A stretch of 54,578 nucleotides of DNA from Nemertoderma westbladi (Eukaryota > Xenacoelomorpha > Nemertodermatida > Nemertodermatidae): the NCBI GenBank assembly GCA_032718475.1, contig JAUCBJ010000403.1, forward strand, positions 1-54,578, in the 5' to 3' direction. The notes beneath the pieces were generated by a model, which saw only the letters and a program-made list of their open reading frames with translations, made no database searches and was not told where the DNA came from. Within the stretch, counting starts at the first letter, position 1. The number at the start of each line of letters is the position of its first letter. A program made the translations under genes and the position numbers. Below are positions 1-11,300 of the stretch, in pieces.

Positions 1-300
1 CCAGCAAAGGCAAACGTATCAGTTATCCCACAAAAGCTTTTACAAGGTATGAGGCTCTTGCCTCTGAGGCAGCAGATCACTGCGAGGGCTATACTGCCTT
101 TACAGAAGCAGTTAAGTTAGCAGCTGCAGAAACAGTTCCTGTATACCCTCGAAACAGGAATAAGGCCCCGTGGACAGGCGTTAACAGGTTGCGATAACAG
201 GCATATTTTACATTTGTTAAGGATGATCTGACAATTAGCATTGCCAGATTCAATAATAAAAGTTAGAATCTGAAGATGAGCTTAAAAGCATTTCGTGATT
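1..300 (+). mobile_element. LINE family A fragment (RTE-like), internal piece
   Basis: Positions about 45-175 match the internal part of the long LINE copy around 16440-16570, between its endonuclease and reverse transcriptase domains. This fragment keeps a CC where the long copy has one C, so it shows the ancestral reading frame there. After about 175 the sequence departs from the long copy but can still be read as coding-like sequence, suggesting another subfamily. It is cut by the window edge and carries no functional gene. Confidence 0.75.
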
Positions 301-1098
301 TTTAATATTGATTATATTTCAGTTCCTTTGAGTTTCCGCATCGATGGTGTGATGAAATACAATAGTTCATAGGAAACTAGAATATCACTCACCATTTCTA
401 CTGCTTACTCTAATTCCCCAACGGAGGTTCCGGAAATTATGTGCTCCAGTAACGTTAGCAATCAGTTACAATACAATACACGAAACGGGACATTCGCGCA
501 GCACGTGTCCTAAACTTGTGTAAAGTGTCAACCCTAAAGAATTATAGGCAAAATAGAAACAGATGTCCGCTAATCACTCTCCTACCTAGTGGCATACTGG
601 GAGGTCTAGAATATACTGTATGTATATGCTAGGTATCAATAAGTAAGAAAGGATTATAAACAATAATACGAAATGGCTGAAGGTTTCCTGCCCACTAGCG
701 GTATATTTCAGAACTGCCGACGGATTACCGTCCCTACAAAGACACATCTCCTATGGATGGTCTTCCATATTTCTAGTACATATTTGCCAAGTTCCAGCTT
801 AAACGAAATAAAATTTACGGAAATTGGATAAGGTTTTCACATTCAGACAATCTAGCGGCAGACTGGAGAACTGCGGATTGAACACCGTACCCAAAAAGAC
901 GAAGCATGTGTTCTAGTACATATATTCCAAGAATCAGCTCAAACAGATTAAGATCAAGGAAATAGTGAAGGTTATGCGGATTAAATTACGATTATGTACA
1001 TTTGAGTTATTTATATAAACAGTTCCTTATCCAATACAGTTCGAGTGGTAGATCATCGTCAAGGTCAGTTCCATAGGGAAATCGTTAGAGGTAGGCCT
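301..1098. other. Gene-free stretch with an old dispersed repeat
   Basis: No supportable ORF is seen. A degenerate dispersed repeat is visible: TCTAGTACATAT occurs at about 772 and 912 beside related flanking sequence, and recurs at about 3938. The TE class is unknown. Confidence 0.4.
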
Positions 1099-1203
1099 AC
1101 TGCATACTCATATACTTACAGGTACTGCATACTCATATACTTACAGGTACTGCATACTCATATACTCAGAGGTACTGCATACACGTCATATACTTAGAGG
1201 AAC
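1099..1203. repeat. 25-bp tandem repeat, 4 copies
   Basis: Four copies of a unit based on TACTGCATACTCATATAC plus TTACAGG. The fourth copy has an internal insertion and the third has TCAGAGG instead of TTACAGG. Confidence 0.85.
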
Positions 1204-1388
1204 TGATTGATGTTAATTCCCAGGGGGGAAATACTCCATCAGGCTAAGCTTCAGCCCTCATCCAACACAGCCATATAACTGAGAGATGAAAGAGTTTGAA
1301 TTTCGCCATAATTATGATCAATCCACAAAGATATTCCATGAAGTTCCTCAAATTATTTAATTCCCCTTCGCTTTACCTATTTCATTCA

Positions 1389-1554
1389 TGCTACAGAGTT
1401 GAGTGCTACAGAGTTGAGTGCTACAGAGTTGAATGCTACAGAGTTGAGTGCTACAGAGTTGAGTGCTACAGAGTTGAGTGCTACAGAGTTGAGTGCTACA
1501 GAGTTGAGTGCTACAGAGTTGAGTGCTACAGAGTTGAGTGCTACAGAATTGAAT
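1389..1554. repeat. 15-bp minisatellite, left block
   Basis: About 11 copies of GCTACAGAGTTGAGT. It is the left part of an array continued at 2660 and split by a LINE insertion. The last unit is the variant TACAGAATTGAAT (1542-1554), which is exactly duplicated at 2660-2672 as the target-site duplication. The unit length is a multiple of three, so both strands stay open by chance; no protein is inferred. Confidence 0.95.
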
Positions 1555-2659
1555 ACTACTACTACTACTAGGATCGGCATGCTGCATTGCAGCTGCATTT
1601 TTAAGAATGCTGTGCCGGCTTGTCAACAAAATTGCACCGCCACAACTCCCTATCACCCATGACATTTGCTAGATCATCCGCATCTTTAAGGCCAGTGTCC
1701 TTTAAGATGCGTCTCAAGAAAGTCATGGGCTGTCCTCCATGCTTATTCACTCCATGAGGCTGCCAAAGTACAAGATTATGCACTGGCTGGTCCTCACGGC
1801 GAAAGCAATGTCCTGCAAAGCGGAGGCGATTTTGTTCTAGTGTCAAGCTTGGGGGAACCAATGAGACACCTCCAATGTTATATAGTGTCTGGTTGGAGAT
1901 GTGTGCATTGTACTTGACACAATGTACCCGGCGTAGCATTCTTGTGAATGTGCCATCCAGAGATTTGGTGTCCTCAGCAGTTAGAGCCCAGCATGGACTC
2001 CCGTAGAGGAGTACTGGAACTACTGCTGCTCTAAATAATCGGACCTTAAGTTTCCGATTAATTCTAGGTGACTTCCAAATCCTGGAAAGCCTATTCAAGG
2101 CTGCCCATGCCTTTCCCTTACGTATTCGAAGGTCCTCACCTGACTTCCGGATCCATGATCCCAGGTAACAGAAGTCGTCCACATGCTCAAGCATACCATC
2201 CTTTGAGCTTATGCTCATCCGATCAGAGACTTGCTGAGGACTTTCAAAGTTAACTGTCAGAATTTTGGTCTTTCTGGAGTTAATAAAAAGACCAACACTA
2301 GAAGCAGCATGTTCTAATGAGCTGAGGAGCCGCTGGGCTCCCTCTAATGATTCTGAGAGTACTCCTAAGTCATCAGCAAAGTCTAGATCAGTTAGGTACT
2401 TGGCAGGATTTCCTCGACTTCTGGAGCCAGTAGGTGGAGTTATCATCACCCCATCATCATTATGATGATCTAAGGACATGCGTAGAACATAGTCAACCAC
2501 AATAATGAACAAGAATGGTGCAAGTGTGTCTCCTTGGAGGACGCCCCATAACACTTCAAATGGTTCTGTGTCACCGTCAACAGTAGACACAAATGTTGTC
2601 GAACCATCGTATACTGATCTGATTGCTGCAATAATTTCATCAGGAATCCCATATAATGA
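1555..2659 (-). mobile_element. 5'-truncated LINE family A insertion (RT C-terminal half and 3' end)
   Basis: On the minus strand 1601-2590 is open and encodes the C-terminal part of a non-LTR reverse transcriptase. It has [13 protein letters not shown], the catalytic FADD box in [11 protein letters not shown], and a thumb/C-terminal region ending DKPAQHS. The 3' end carries a (TAG)n tail, seen on the plus strand as ACTACTACT at 1555-1571. The 5' end is truncated at 2659, equivalent to about 17457 of the long copy. The insertion is flanked by a perfect 13-bp duplication (1542-1554 and 2660-2672) made of one minisatellite unit, so it jumped into the array. Its RT frame has fewer breaks than the long copy. 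Confidence 0.93.
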
Positions 2660-3750
2660 TACAGAATTGAATGCTACAGAGTTGAATGCTACAGAGTTGA
2701 GAGCTACAGAGTTGAGTGCTACAGAGTTGAGTGCTACAGAGTTGAGTGCTACAGAGTTGAGTGCTACAGAGTTGAGAGCTACAGAGTTGAGTGCTACAGA
2801 GTTGAGTGCTACAGAGTTGAGTGCTACAGAGTTGAGTGCTACAGAGTTGAGAGCTACAGAGTTGAGTGCTACAGAGTTGAGTGCTACAGAGTTGAGTGCT
2901 ACAGAGTTGAGTGCTACAGAGTTGAGTGCTACACAGTTGAGAGCTACAGAGTTGAGTGCTACAGAGTTGAGTGCTACAGAGTTGAGTGCTACAGAGTTGA
3001 GTGCTACAGAGTTGAGAGCTACAGAGTTGAGTGCTACAGAGTTGAGTGCTACAGAGTTGAGTGGTACAGAGTTGAGTGCTACAGAGTTAAGTGCTACAGA
3101 GTTGAGTGCTACAGAGTTGAGTGCTACAGAGTTGAGAGCTACAGAGTTGAGTGCTACAGAGTTGAGTGCTACAGAGTTGAGTGCTACAGAGTTGAGTGCT
3201 ACAGAGTTGAATGCTACAGAGTTGAGAGCTACAGAGTTGAGTGCTACAGAGTTGAGTGCTACAGAGTTGAGTGCTACAGAGTTGAGTGCTACAGAGTTGA
3301 GTGCTACAGAGTTGAGTGCTACAGAGTTGAGTGCTACAGAGTTGAGTGCTACAGAGTTGAATGCTACAGAGTTGAATGCTACAGAGTTGAGAGCTACAGA
3401 GTTGAGTGCTACAGAGTTGAGTGCTACAGAGTTGAGTGCTACAGAGTTGAGTGCTACAGAGTTGAGAGCTACAGAGTTGAGTGCTACAGAGTTTAGTGCT
3501 ACAGAGTTGAGTGCTACAGAGTTGAGTGCTACAGAGTTGAGAGCTACAGAGTTGAGTGCTACAGAGTTGAGTGCTACAGAGTTGAGTGGTTCAGAGTTGA
3601 GTGCTACTGAGTTAAGTGCTACAGAGTTGAGTGCTACAGAGTTGAGTGCTACAGAGTTGAATGCTAGAGAGTTGAGTGCTACAGAGTTGAGTGCTACAGA
3701 GTTGAGTACTACAGAGTTGAGTGCGCAGAGTTGAGTGCTACAGAGTTGAT
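2660..3750. repeat. 15-bp minisatellite, right block
   Basis: About 73 copies of GCTACAGAGTTGAGT, with GAGAGCT and GAATGCT variants at semi-regular spacing, which suggests expansion in blocks of several units. The 409-aa plus-strand ORF (2505-3734) over it is an artefact of the 15-bp period and is not called a gene. Confidence 0.95.
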
Positions 3751-5218
3751 TTTTGTTTTTGAGACTAAGCAGCTGTTATTTGCGTCTAATTTCCCATGGA
3801 GAGGGATGACTTTTAATGCGTCCAGTCCCCCCATCTGCATATCTGACAAGTTTCAGCTTGTACGGATAACAAATAATGGAACAGGGAGAGACCTCAGACG
3901 GATTAACATCCTTTGAAAGATACAGCTTAGCATATGGTCTAGTACATATCTGCCAGGTTTCATCAGTTGTAACGGATTAAAAAGAAAAGAAATGGGAGGA
4001 CATTTAATATTTAGGCATAGCCATCTAGCGGGAGACTGTTGAATTGATGGTGCCTGAAAGTATCTAAAATATCTGAACTTTTGGTCTTATTGATGATACC
4101 TACAAATTTTAAAATTGATAACTTTAAATCTGACGTTAAATCCGACGTTATTAGCATGTCAAAATCGTAACGACAATGAACAACGACAACAACAACTATT
4201 TGCACATAACGCCAACAGTGTCAGTTCGTGGCTCGCCCAACAATGCATACTAATAAGACTCAATTAAATTCATTTTTTTATCAGCATAAAAGGTGTAACT
4301 TATGCTTTAAAAACTGTGGCTAAATAGTGTTAATGAATATGGGCGTTTCTTGATACGGAAGCCGCACAGCTAGCTATAGGTCAACCAAAGAGCCAATCAT
4401 CTCAAGGCAGCTCTGATTTATTGCCACATAAATACAGGTATTGCTTCTTCATAGTAACTTCTAAGTAAACAGTTCTGTACTCATTCAACATTGCCGATTT
4501 TTATAATATAGGTTATTTCTGAGATAACAATAATTACATTATAATGATAATGTGTTGAGTAAATTAATTTAAAAGCAGCTATTAAACATTTAAATTGGAT
4601 ACAGTTAATTTTAATTAAGTAGTTGCACTTCATTCTAATTTAAGTTTCCACTACATTATTGATGTAGGACGATGGTATTATAATCGACAAATTAATTAGT
4701 CGTAGGCCCTAAAATGCAACTCGTTCTGTTAGTTGATACAGTAGTATAGTAGGCCTAGGACATTGATTAAAAGCTTTGAAGACAGGTAAATCTACTGAAT
4801 CCTTAAAGGGACAAAATAAAAAAAATTATGTGCTTTTGTAAGAACTTAGTAAGTAAGTCTAAGCAATGTAGTCTTGGTAACGACAAGCGACTATTACTTT
4901 CCTTACAAGCAACAACTCAGTGCTACCGCTACTGTTAAAACTCAAAGCTCCCATATTACCACGTCGTCCGCTAATTGGGATATATTAGATATATAATCAG
5001 AATTATGTTTCCAATCTGATCAGATCTGGTTTCATTAAGTTTCACAATATGCACTGTCCGTTACGAACATCACAATTTCTAACAATACAATATAAAATAA
5101 GCTTTAGTGTATTTCTGTGAGTAATGCATAAAGTAGCATTAGTATATAGTAGTAATACACAAAGGCCTTTTCCCATAATAGGACTCGGTTAGTATCACTG
5201 GTGACCACTGTGAGCCAC
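3751..5218. other. Intergenic, old repeats, region upstream of the EGF/SEA gene
   Basis: About 3770-4040 holds a second copy of the dispersed repeat seen near 690-970 (shared TCTAGTACATAT and CATCTAGCGG). About 4224-4250 is a lone sequence resembling part of the 46-bp satellite unit found at 22481-23626. The rest is AT-rich with no gene recognised. The last few hundred bases should contain the promoter of the EGF/SEA gene, but no core element is convincing. Confidence 0.4.
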
Positions 5219-5300
5219 ATGAAGATGCCACTGAATAAGAAGCTGTACTCCACAATATTGGTGATCTTACAATTGTTTTTAACTGTTCTCTCAAGCGGAG
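5219..5300 (+). CDS. EGF/SEA gene exon 1: signal peptide
   Basis: Translates to [11 protein letters not shown] followed by a hydrophobic stretch [16 protein letters not shown]. This is a classic signal peptide: basic n-region, hydrophobic h-region, small residues before cleavage. The exon ends in phase 1 before GTAGGG. It is too short for ordinary ORF finding. A second in-frame ATG two codons on could also start. Confidence 0.7.
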
Positions 5301-8300
5301 GTAGGGATACAATACAGTATTTACTATTAACTAGTCATGTATATTATATATATAATATTATAGTGTGAATATTATAGAAACAAACTTCCAACCAACGCGT
5401 GCCCAATTGGTTTTACAATAATTATTTTAATATAAATTTAATTAGTAATTTAATCAAGCCAATATAGTATAGACCCAAGTATTCTAGAATAAAACATGAT
5501 AAGACTCAAGTTGGGACGAAAATTTGCAAAACAAAAGTATTGTTTAGCACTTTATTAGTTTGATTAGTTTGCAATACAGATAATTCATCAGAGAGAGACT
5601 AAATACCAGAATATAATAAAAGAACACAAGGAAATCAGCCAAGAAGCATATTCCTCAGAAACCCAAACGAGTACAGTTGTGCCATGGCCAGACTCTGAGG
5701 TGGCATGTTATTCTAACAAAAAGTATTGACTAATGTCAATGAACGGGTTACAGTTAGGGCCTAGGTGTTATTTGCGTCGATATTTCCCCGCAGAAGTTTG
5801 GATTTCGACTCTACATATTTTCCATTCCCCCTATTTGTATATTACATATATTTTGTTTCAGTTAACGATATTAATTGCTCTAACATTACCTGTTTCAACA
5901 ATGGATTATGCGTTTTAATGAACGGCATTCCAGTCTGCGCTTGTGAACGTGGATTTCAAGGGGACTTTTGTAATTTAGGTAACGTATGTAATATTTAATT
6001 TTAATAATTGTTGAGAATTGAAAACCATTGGACAATTGCTCTACCTTAAAAATCGGTTATTAAAGCGTTCATATACATTGCCGGTACCATTTCATTGTTA
6101 CTGAGTGTATAAGACGGACTAAATTAGGGTTGAGTAGGGTCTACAGTGCGTGTATAATTGGTATTGGGAGGCCATTGTGACGTAAATTGCAGACAAACAA
6201 CTTATCAGGTAGTACTGTAGGCCTATTTATTTTCAGGTCTACATTTTATCTGTGTAACAAAGTCCAGTCGCTATAGGAATAGTTAGAGCGCCAGACTTCC
6301 AACCTGTAAGTCACCAGTTCGATCCCATCTGGACGTCTAATATTATGAAGCCACGAATTCACCCAAATTACCATTAAAAATGTTAGACTGTATTGAGAGT
6401 ACGGAGATATAAAGGAGTCGGCAGTGCCTATCACCTAATCAGCAGTAGGTGTGCAATGCCGGCGCTAATGACAATGCTGACATCCAGATTTGATAAAAAA
6501 AGAATTGCATCTCGTCTTGAAATGGGAAAATTAACCTGCCTGGAGACAATTAACTTGAATTTCATTAGGAACACTTATAAGATCTCAAACATCACTTTCA
6601 ACCAAAAACACGACAGGATCATACAGTATTTCAGTAAACATAATGAACTTCTGATCGAGGACCCAAATGAAACAAACTCACCGATTTTTAATACCCAATA
6701 ATGTAAATATAAACCTGATTTTATTATGAAATGCCCCTGTGCCTAGCACATTTTAAGATGTTGAATTGTACTTATAATATTATGGGTTTTATGTCTACAA
6801 TAATTGTTAATATTGTAATTTGTCATTTTATATGATCTTATATGATTAAATAAAAATATTGGCAGAAATCTTGAGGTTGTATTCCAATATTACTCAATGA
6901 TCAGTCATAATCTCTCGCGGGTGTAGGCCTACCGTACCGTTGAGTGTGAAAGCATGTCCCTTTAGTCGCGGGTGTACCGTCCCGTTTAGTGTGAAAGCAT
7001 GTCCCTTTAGTCGCGGGTGTACCATCCTATTGAGTGTGAAAGCATGTCCCTTTAGTCGCGGGTGTACCGTCCCGTTGAGTGTGAAAGCATGTCCCTTTAG
7101 TCGCGGGTGTACCGTCCCGTTGAGTGTGAAAGCATGTCCCTTTAGTCGCGGGTGTACAGTCGTCCCGTGGAGTGTGAAAGCATGTCCCTTTAGTCGCGGG
7201 TGTACCGTCCCGTTGAGTGTGAAAGCATGTCCCTTTAATCGCGGGTGTACCGCCCTATTGAGTGTGAAAGCATGTCCCTTTAGTCGCGGGTGTACCATCC
7301 CGTTGAGTGTGAAAGCATGTCCCTCTAGTCGCGGCTGTACCGTCCCGTTGAGTGTGAAAGCATGCCCCTTTAGTCGCGGGTGTACTGTCCCGTTGAGTGT
7401 GAAAGCATGTCCCTTTAGTCGCGGGTGTACCGTCCTGTTGAATGTGAAAGCATGTCCCTCTAGTCGCGGGTGTACTGTCCCGTTGAGTGTGAAAGCATGT
7501 ACCTCTAGTCGTGGGTGTACCGTCCCATTGAGTGTGAAAGCATGTCCCTTTAGTCGCAGGTGTACCGTCTCGTTGAGTGTGAAAGCATGTCCCTTTAGTC
7601 GCGGGTGTACCGTCCTGTTGAGTGTGAAAGCATGTCCCTTTAGTCGCGGGTGTACCGTCGCATTGAGTGTGAAAGCATGGCCCTCTAGTCGCGGGTGTAC
7701 TGTCCCGTTGAGTGTGAAAGCCTGTCCCTTTAGTCGCGGGTGTACCATCCCGTTGAGTGTGAAAGCATGTCCCTTTAGTCGCGGGTGTACCGTCCTGTTG
7801 AGTGTGAAAGCATGTCCCTTTAGTCGCGGGTGTACCGTCCCATTGAGTGTGAAAGCATATCCCTTTAGTCGCGGGTGCACCGTCCCGTTGAATGTGAAAG
7901 CATGTCCCTTTAGCAATTCTGGGCGGACCCGGTACTTGATACGTCTTGATACGGCGTGTGATTCACAGAGGAAGATATTTCCACATTTTTCTAGAACCAT
8001 TTGCTTGTGTAGGTTGGTTAGACCTATAATAGTTTACAATCTTTTTCGCATTGAAACAAACGTTTTTTCTACCGGCGATTGAAAATATCACTAAAACGGC
8101 TGCACCATACCACCGTTATAGTACAGTAGTACTATGGATTGATTGAGAATTATATTTATGTTATAAAAAAGGGGACGCTAAACTATCTCTGATGTGGATT
8201 TTATGCGATATTGTATTGTGTTTGTGTTACTGCAGTTAAAGACCAGATAGTGGCGCAAATTGACCGCAAGCGAAATTAAGTTTCTGTTATGGTTAGAAAC

Positions 8301-11300
8301 ACCGCCACTGGCACTGCAACCTGCTCCTTTCCCTTAAATGTTTTAAATTAAATTAATTTTTTAAACGCTCTAAACGCATAGTTTGCGTTTGCGGTCATTT
8401 TACGCCATTTTTAAACATGATGTTGTAATCGTGTACGTTTCAATTTATTGTAAACGCAGATAAAAACGAATGCGACAGCTATCCAGGTATTTGCAAGCAA
8501 TTAACCTGCTATAATACATGGGGTAGTTACCTGTGTCAGTCCACCAATACCAACTGTTTAGGATCTACAGTCATGGACAGTATCTCTGGAACCTGCACCC
8601 CAATACTATCCTGGCATCTCCTACTAACACTAAGCCTAACTACTAATGAAGGTGACGTCTTAGAATTACCTCATTCAACCAGAGAATTTGAACCCAGCGG
8701 GTGGATATTTCATGAGATGGAGCCAGTAATTACCACTGAGGTAGGTTAGGCTAGGGTTGTGACTGAGTTAACATTCAAGGTCTCACACTGCCTAATACAA
8801 TATTTTTTATTAAATGGATTGTAGGTTTAGCTGTATTGTACTGATGAGGCATGGGCGTAGTAAAGCTTACTAACGTGTTAAAACATTAATAATGTTTTTC
8901 TCGATTTTGAAAAAAAATTAGTTTAATTTATCAATGGGAGCAAACAACATCTCTCTGTAACTGTAACCATCCTAACATTGTAAATGTCGCGCATGTATAT
9001 GACGAAAAACAGATAAAAACTACTTGTGTATAATTATTTTTTAAAAATAGTTTATTTATCACAATACGTTTCCATTCAAGGTTAGAGATTGCGTAAAGGA
9101 ATTTAAAAACGATATCATTGGAATTAAACTAATTAATTTAAAGGCTGCCGGGGAAACTAAGTCACTCGTGGTTGATGTGTTACTGCAAATACGACGATAC
9201 TCAGCCTTAAGTTTGCATACAATTTCGGGAATGATAAAGGAAAATTCTGCTAGTTTTGTTGTACAGGATGTGGAGATGACAGGTAAAAAATACAAAGTTA
9301 CTGACGTTTTATACAAACCGTAAATGGTGGCAAAATAATAATAACGGTAGAGCATTGTAGTTGTAGGAAGTATTCCGACAGCAAAATAATGGTAGTATTT
9401 AATTACAGTTAGCTAGAACTAAATCATAAATACAATTTATTAATAGTTAACTATTCATGCAAAAATCATATTCTATTGGTGAATCAATTGTTAAGTATCA
9501 ATAAAAGGAAATAAGCAGTATGCTGTGGCACACTATTCTAACCAAAACATTAAATGAGGGTCCATAGCATAGCACAGGATACATTTTTAGAAGCACTTGT
9601 TCCACTTAAAGGTTTAATTAATTATGTGTCCCTAATTTTTCTCTTTTTATCAAATCGCTTAACTAATTACTTACCATTTAATTTTTATTCTGATTTAGCA
9701 CATAAATTTTTTATAAAGCCTTGACTAACATGTAAATAATAATGGTGATCGACATATTTAGCGAAATAATTTGTAGTGACCTTTTTTCCGGTTTTCATAG
9801 ATTTTGACGAATGCGAAGATCTCACGCTAAACGACTGTTACGCCGAAGGGGGGCTGTGCCAAAACGAATTCGGCACGTACAGATGCGAATGTAACGGCAC
9901 CACCCATTGGGAAGTAGAAGATAGTCTCCCTGGGAGAGTCTGCAAAGGTCAGTGTTCATTTGTAATTAGCTACCAAGGTCAGTTTAAATGCATGAGGGTG
10001 TAGCAGACAGTCAAGTAAGTGGGGTGGGTATGTTAAGATATGCTTATGAAATTGTTCATATATTAAACCTCCGGGAATCCCTTGGCATAAAGCGTGTGTG
10101 TGGGCGGGAGGGTGGGTGGGTGGGAGGGGAGGGGGGGTGGGGGGTGTGTGATCACACTTACCCCTATCTAGAACATTGTATATATTTTTTCTTTAGAAAA
10201 GTGCCCTCTTACTATTTGCAATGGACGTGGGAATTGTATCTCCGACGATGATAAAAAGGAGAGCTTATGCAGCTGTTACCTGGGTTACGAAGGAGCTTCT
10301 TGCCAAGAATCAAATGCTTTTTTAATTGGTGCGTTTGTGTGAATAAACTAATTAATATTGCAAAAGGATTTTAAAATATTGTTAAAAAGAGTAAGAAGCG
10401 GGAAACGTAATAGCAGTTATAACTTGAGCGTTTGTTGTTAATAATGAACAGTTTATATAATATTAGACAGACCAGTATAAAATGAATATTGCAATAACAA
10501 ACCAAATCGAAAGATAACCCAACAAAATCTCCTATACTGCGATACAAATTAACATCTTCAACGCAAAATCAGGCAATCAATTTATATAAATTATAGTCAT
10601 TGCATATTGTAGTAGCCTACCGGTAGACACAGAAATAATAATACAAAGTTGATACTTTAAGAAAAATTAATAATTAACAAAACGGAAGCTATGAAAATTA
10701 TAAGTGGTTAGTTAGTTTTACTTACATGAACAGTGAGCAAATAGCCTGATATTTGATATCTAGTACAGTTGGTTTCAAAAGAGAACACAAATAAGAATAC
10801 ACAAACCAGTAAAAACGTTAAAATATTAAATATTCTATTGACAATCCTGCTAACTAAACAGATTAATTAAAAGGTAGGATAATAGTACCAGTCTGTGAGT
10901 GTATTTCAGTCTGTGTGCATAGTTAGTTTCTATTGCGGCTTTGGGATGGTTTTCTTCCCGATCAAGGATTTGTGTATGTGCGGGATGACCCCACCGCCCG
11001 CTATGGTCGCCTTTATGAGACTGTCCAACTCCTCATCCCCTCGGATAGCCAACTGCAGATGTCGAGGAGTGATCCTCTTCACTCGTAGATCCTTGGAGGC
11101 GTTCCCTGCGAGCTCCAGTACCTCGGCGGTGAGGTACTCCAGTATGGCGGCGCAGTAAACGGCCGCCGTGGCGCCGATGTGGCCGTGCGAGGTGGTTCGG
11201 GTCTTAAGGAAACGGTGGATTCGCGCCACCGGGAACTGTAGTCCCGCCCGTTGCGAACGAGAGATCGCCTTCGCTTTGGCTTTACCAGAATCTTTCCCCG

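Noticed and set aside
2505-3734. 409-aa plus-strand ORF
   Set aside because: It is antisense LINE sequence joined to the 15-bp array; the repeat period keeps it open.
6262-6334. Functional tRNA-Gly gene
   Set aside because: Length and anticodon loop fit, but the T stem does not pair and the acceptor has a mismatch; kept only as a tRNA-like relic.
6894-8082. 368-aa and 380-aa ORFs on opposite strands with a 15-residue repeat
   Set aside because: Artefact of the 45-bp period; no signal peptide or splice context, and both strands are equally open.
8820-8850. Another hammerhead (CTGATGAGG at about 8840)
   Set aside because: No GAAA core or matching stem I follows.
9059-9355. 98-aa minus-strand ORF
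   Set aside because: Antisense of the SEA-like exon, which has better splice and domain support.
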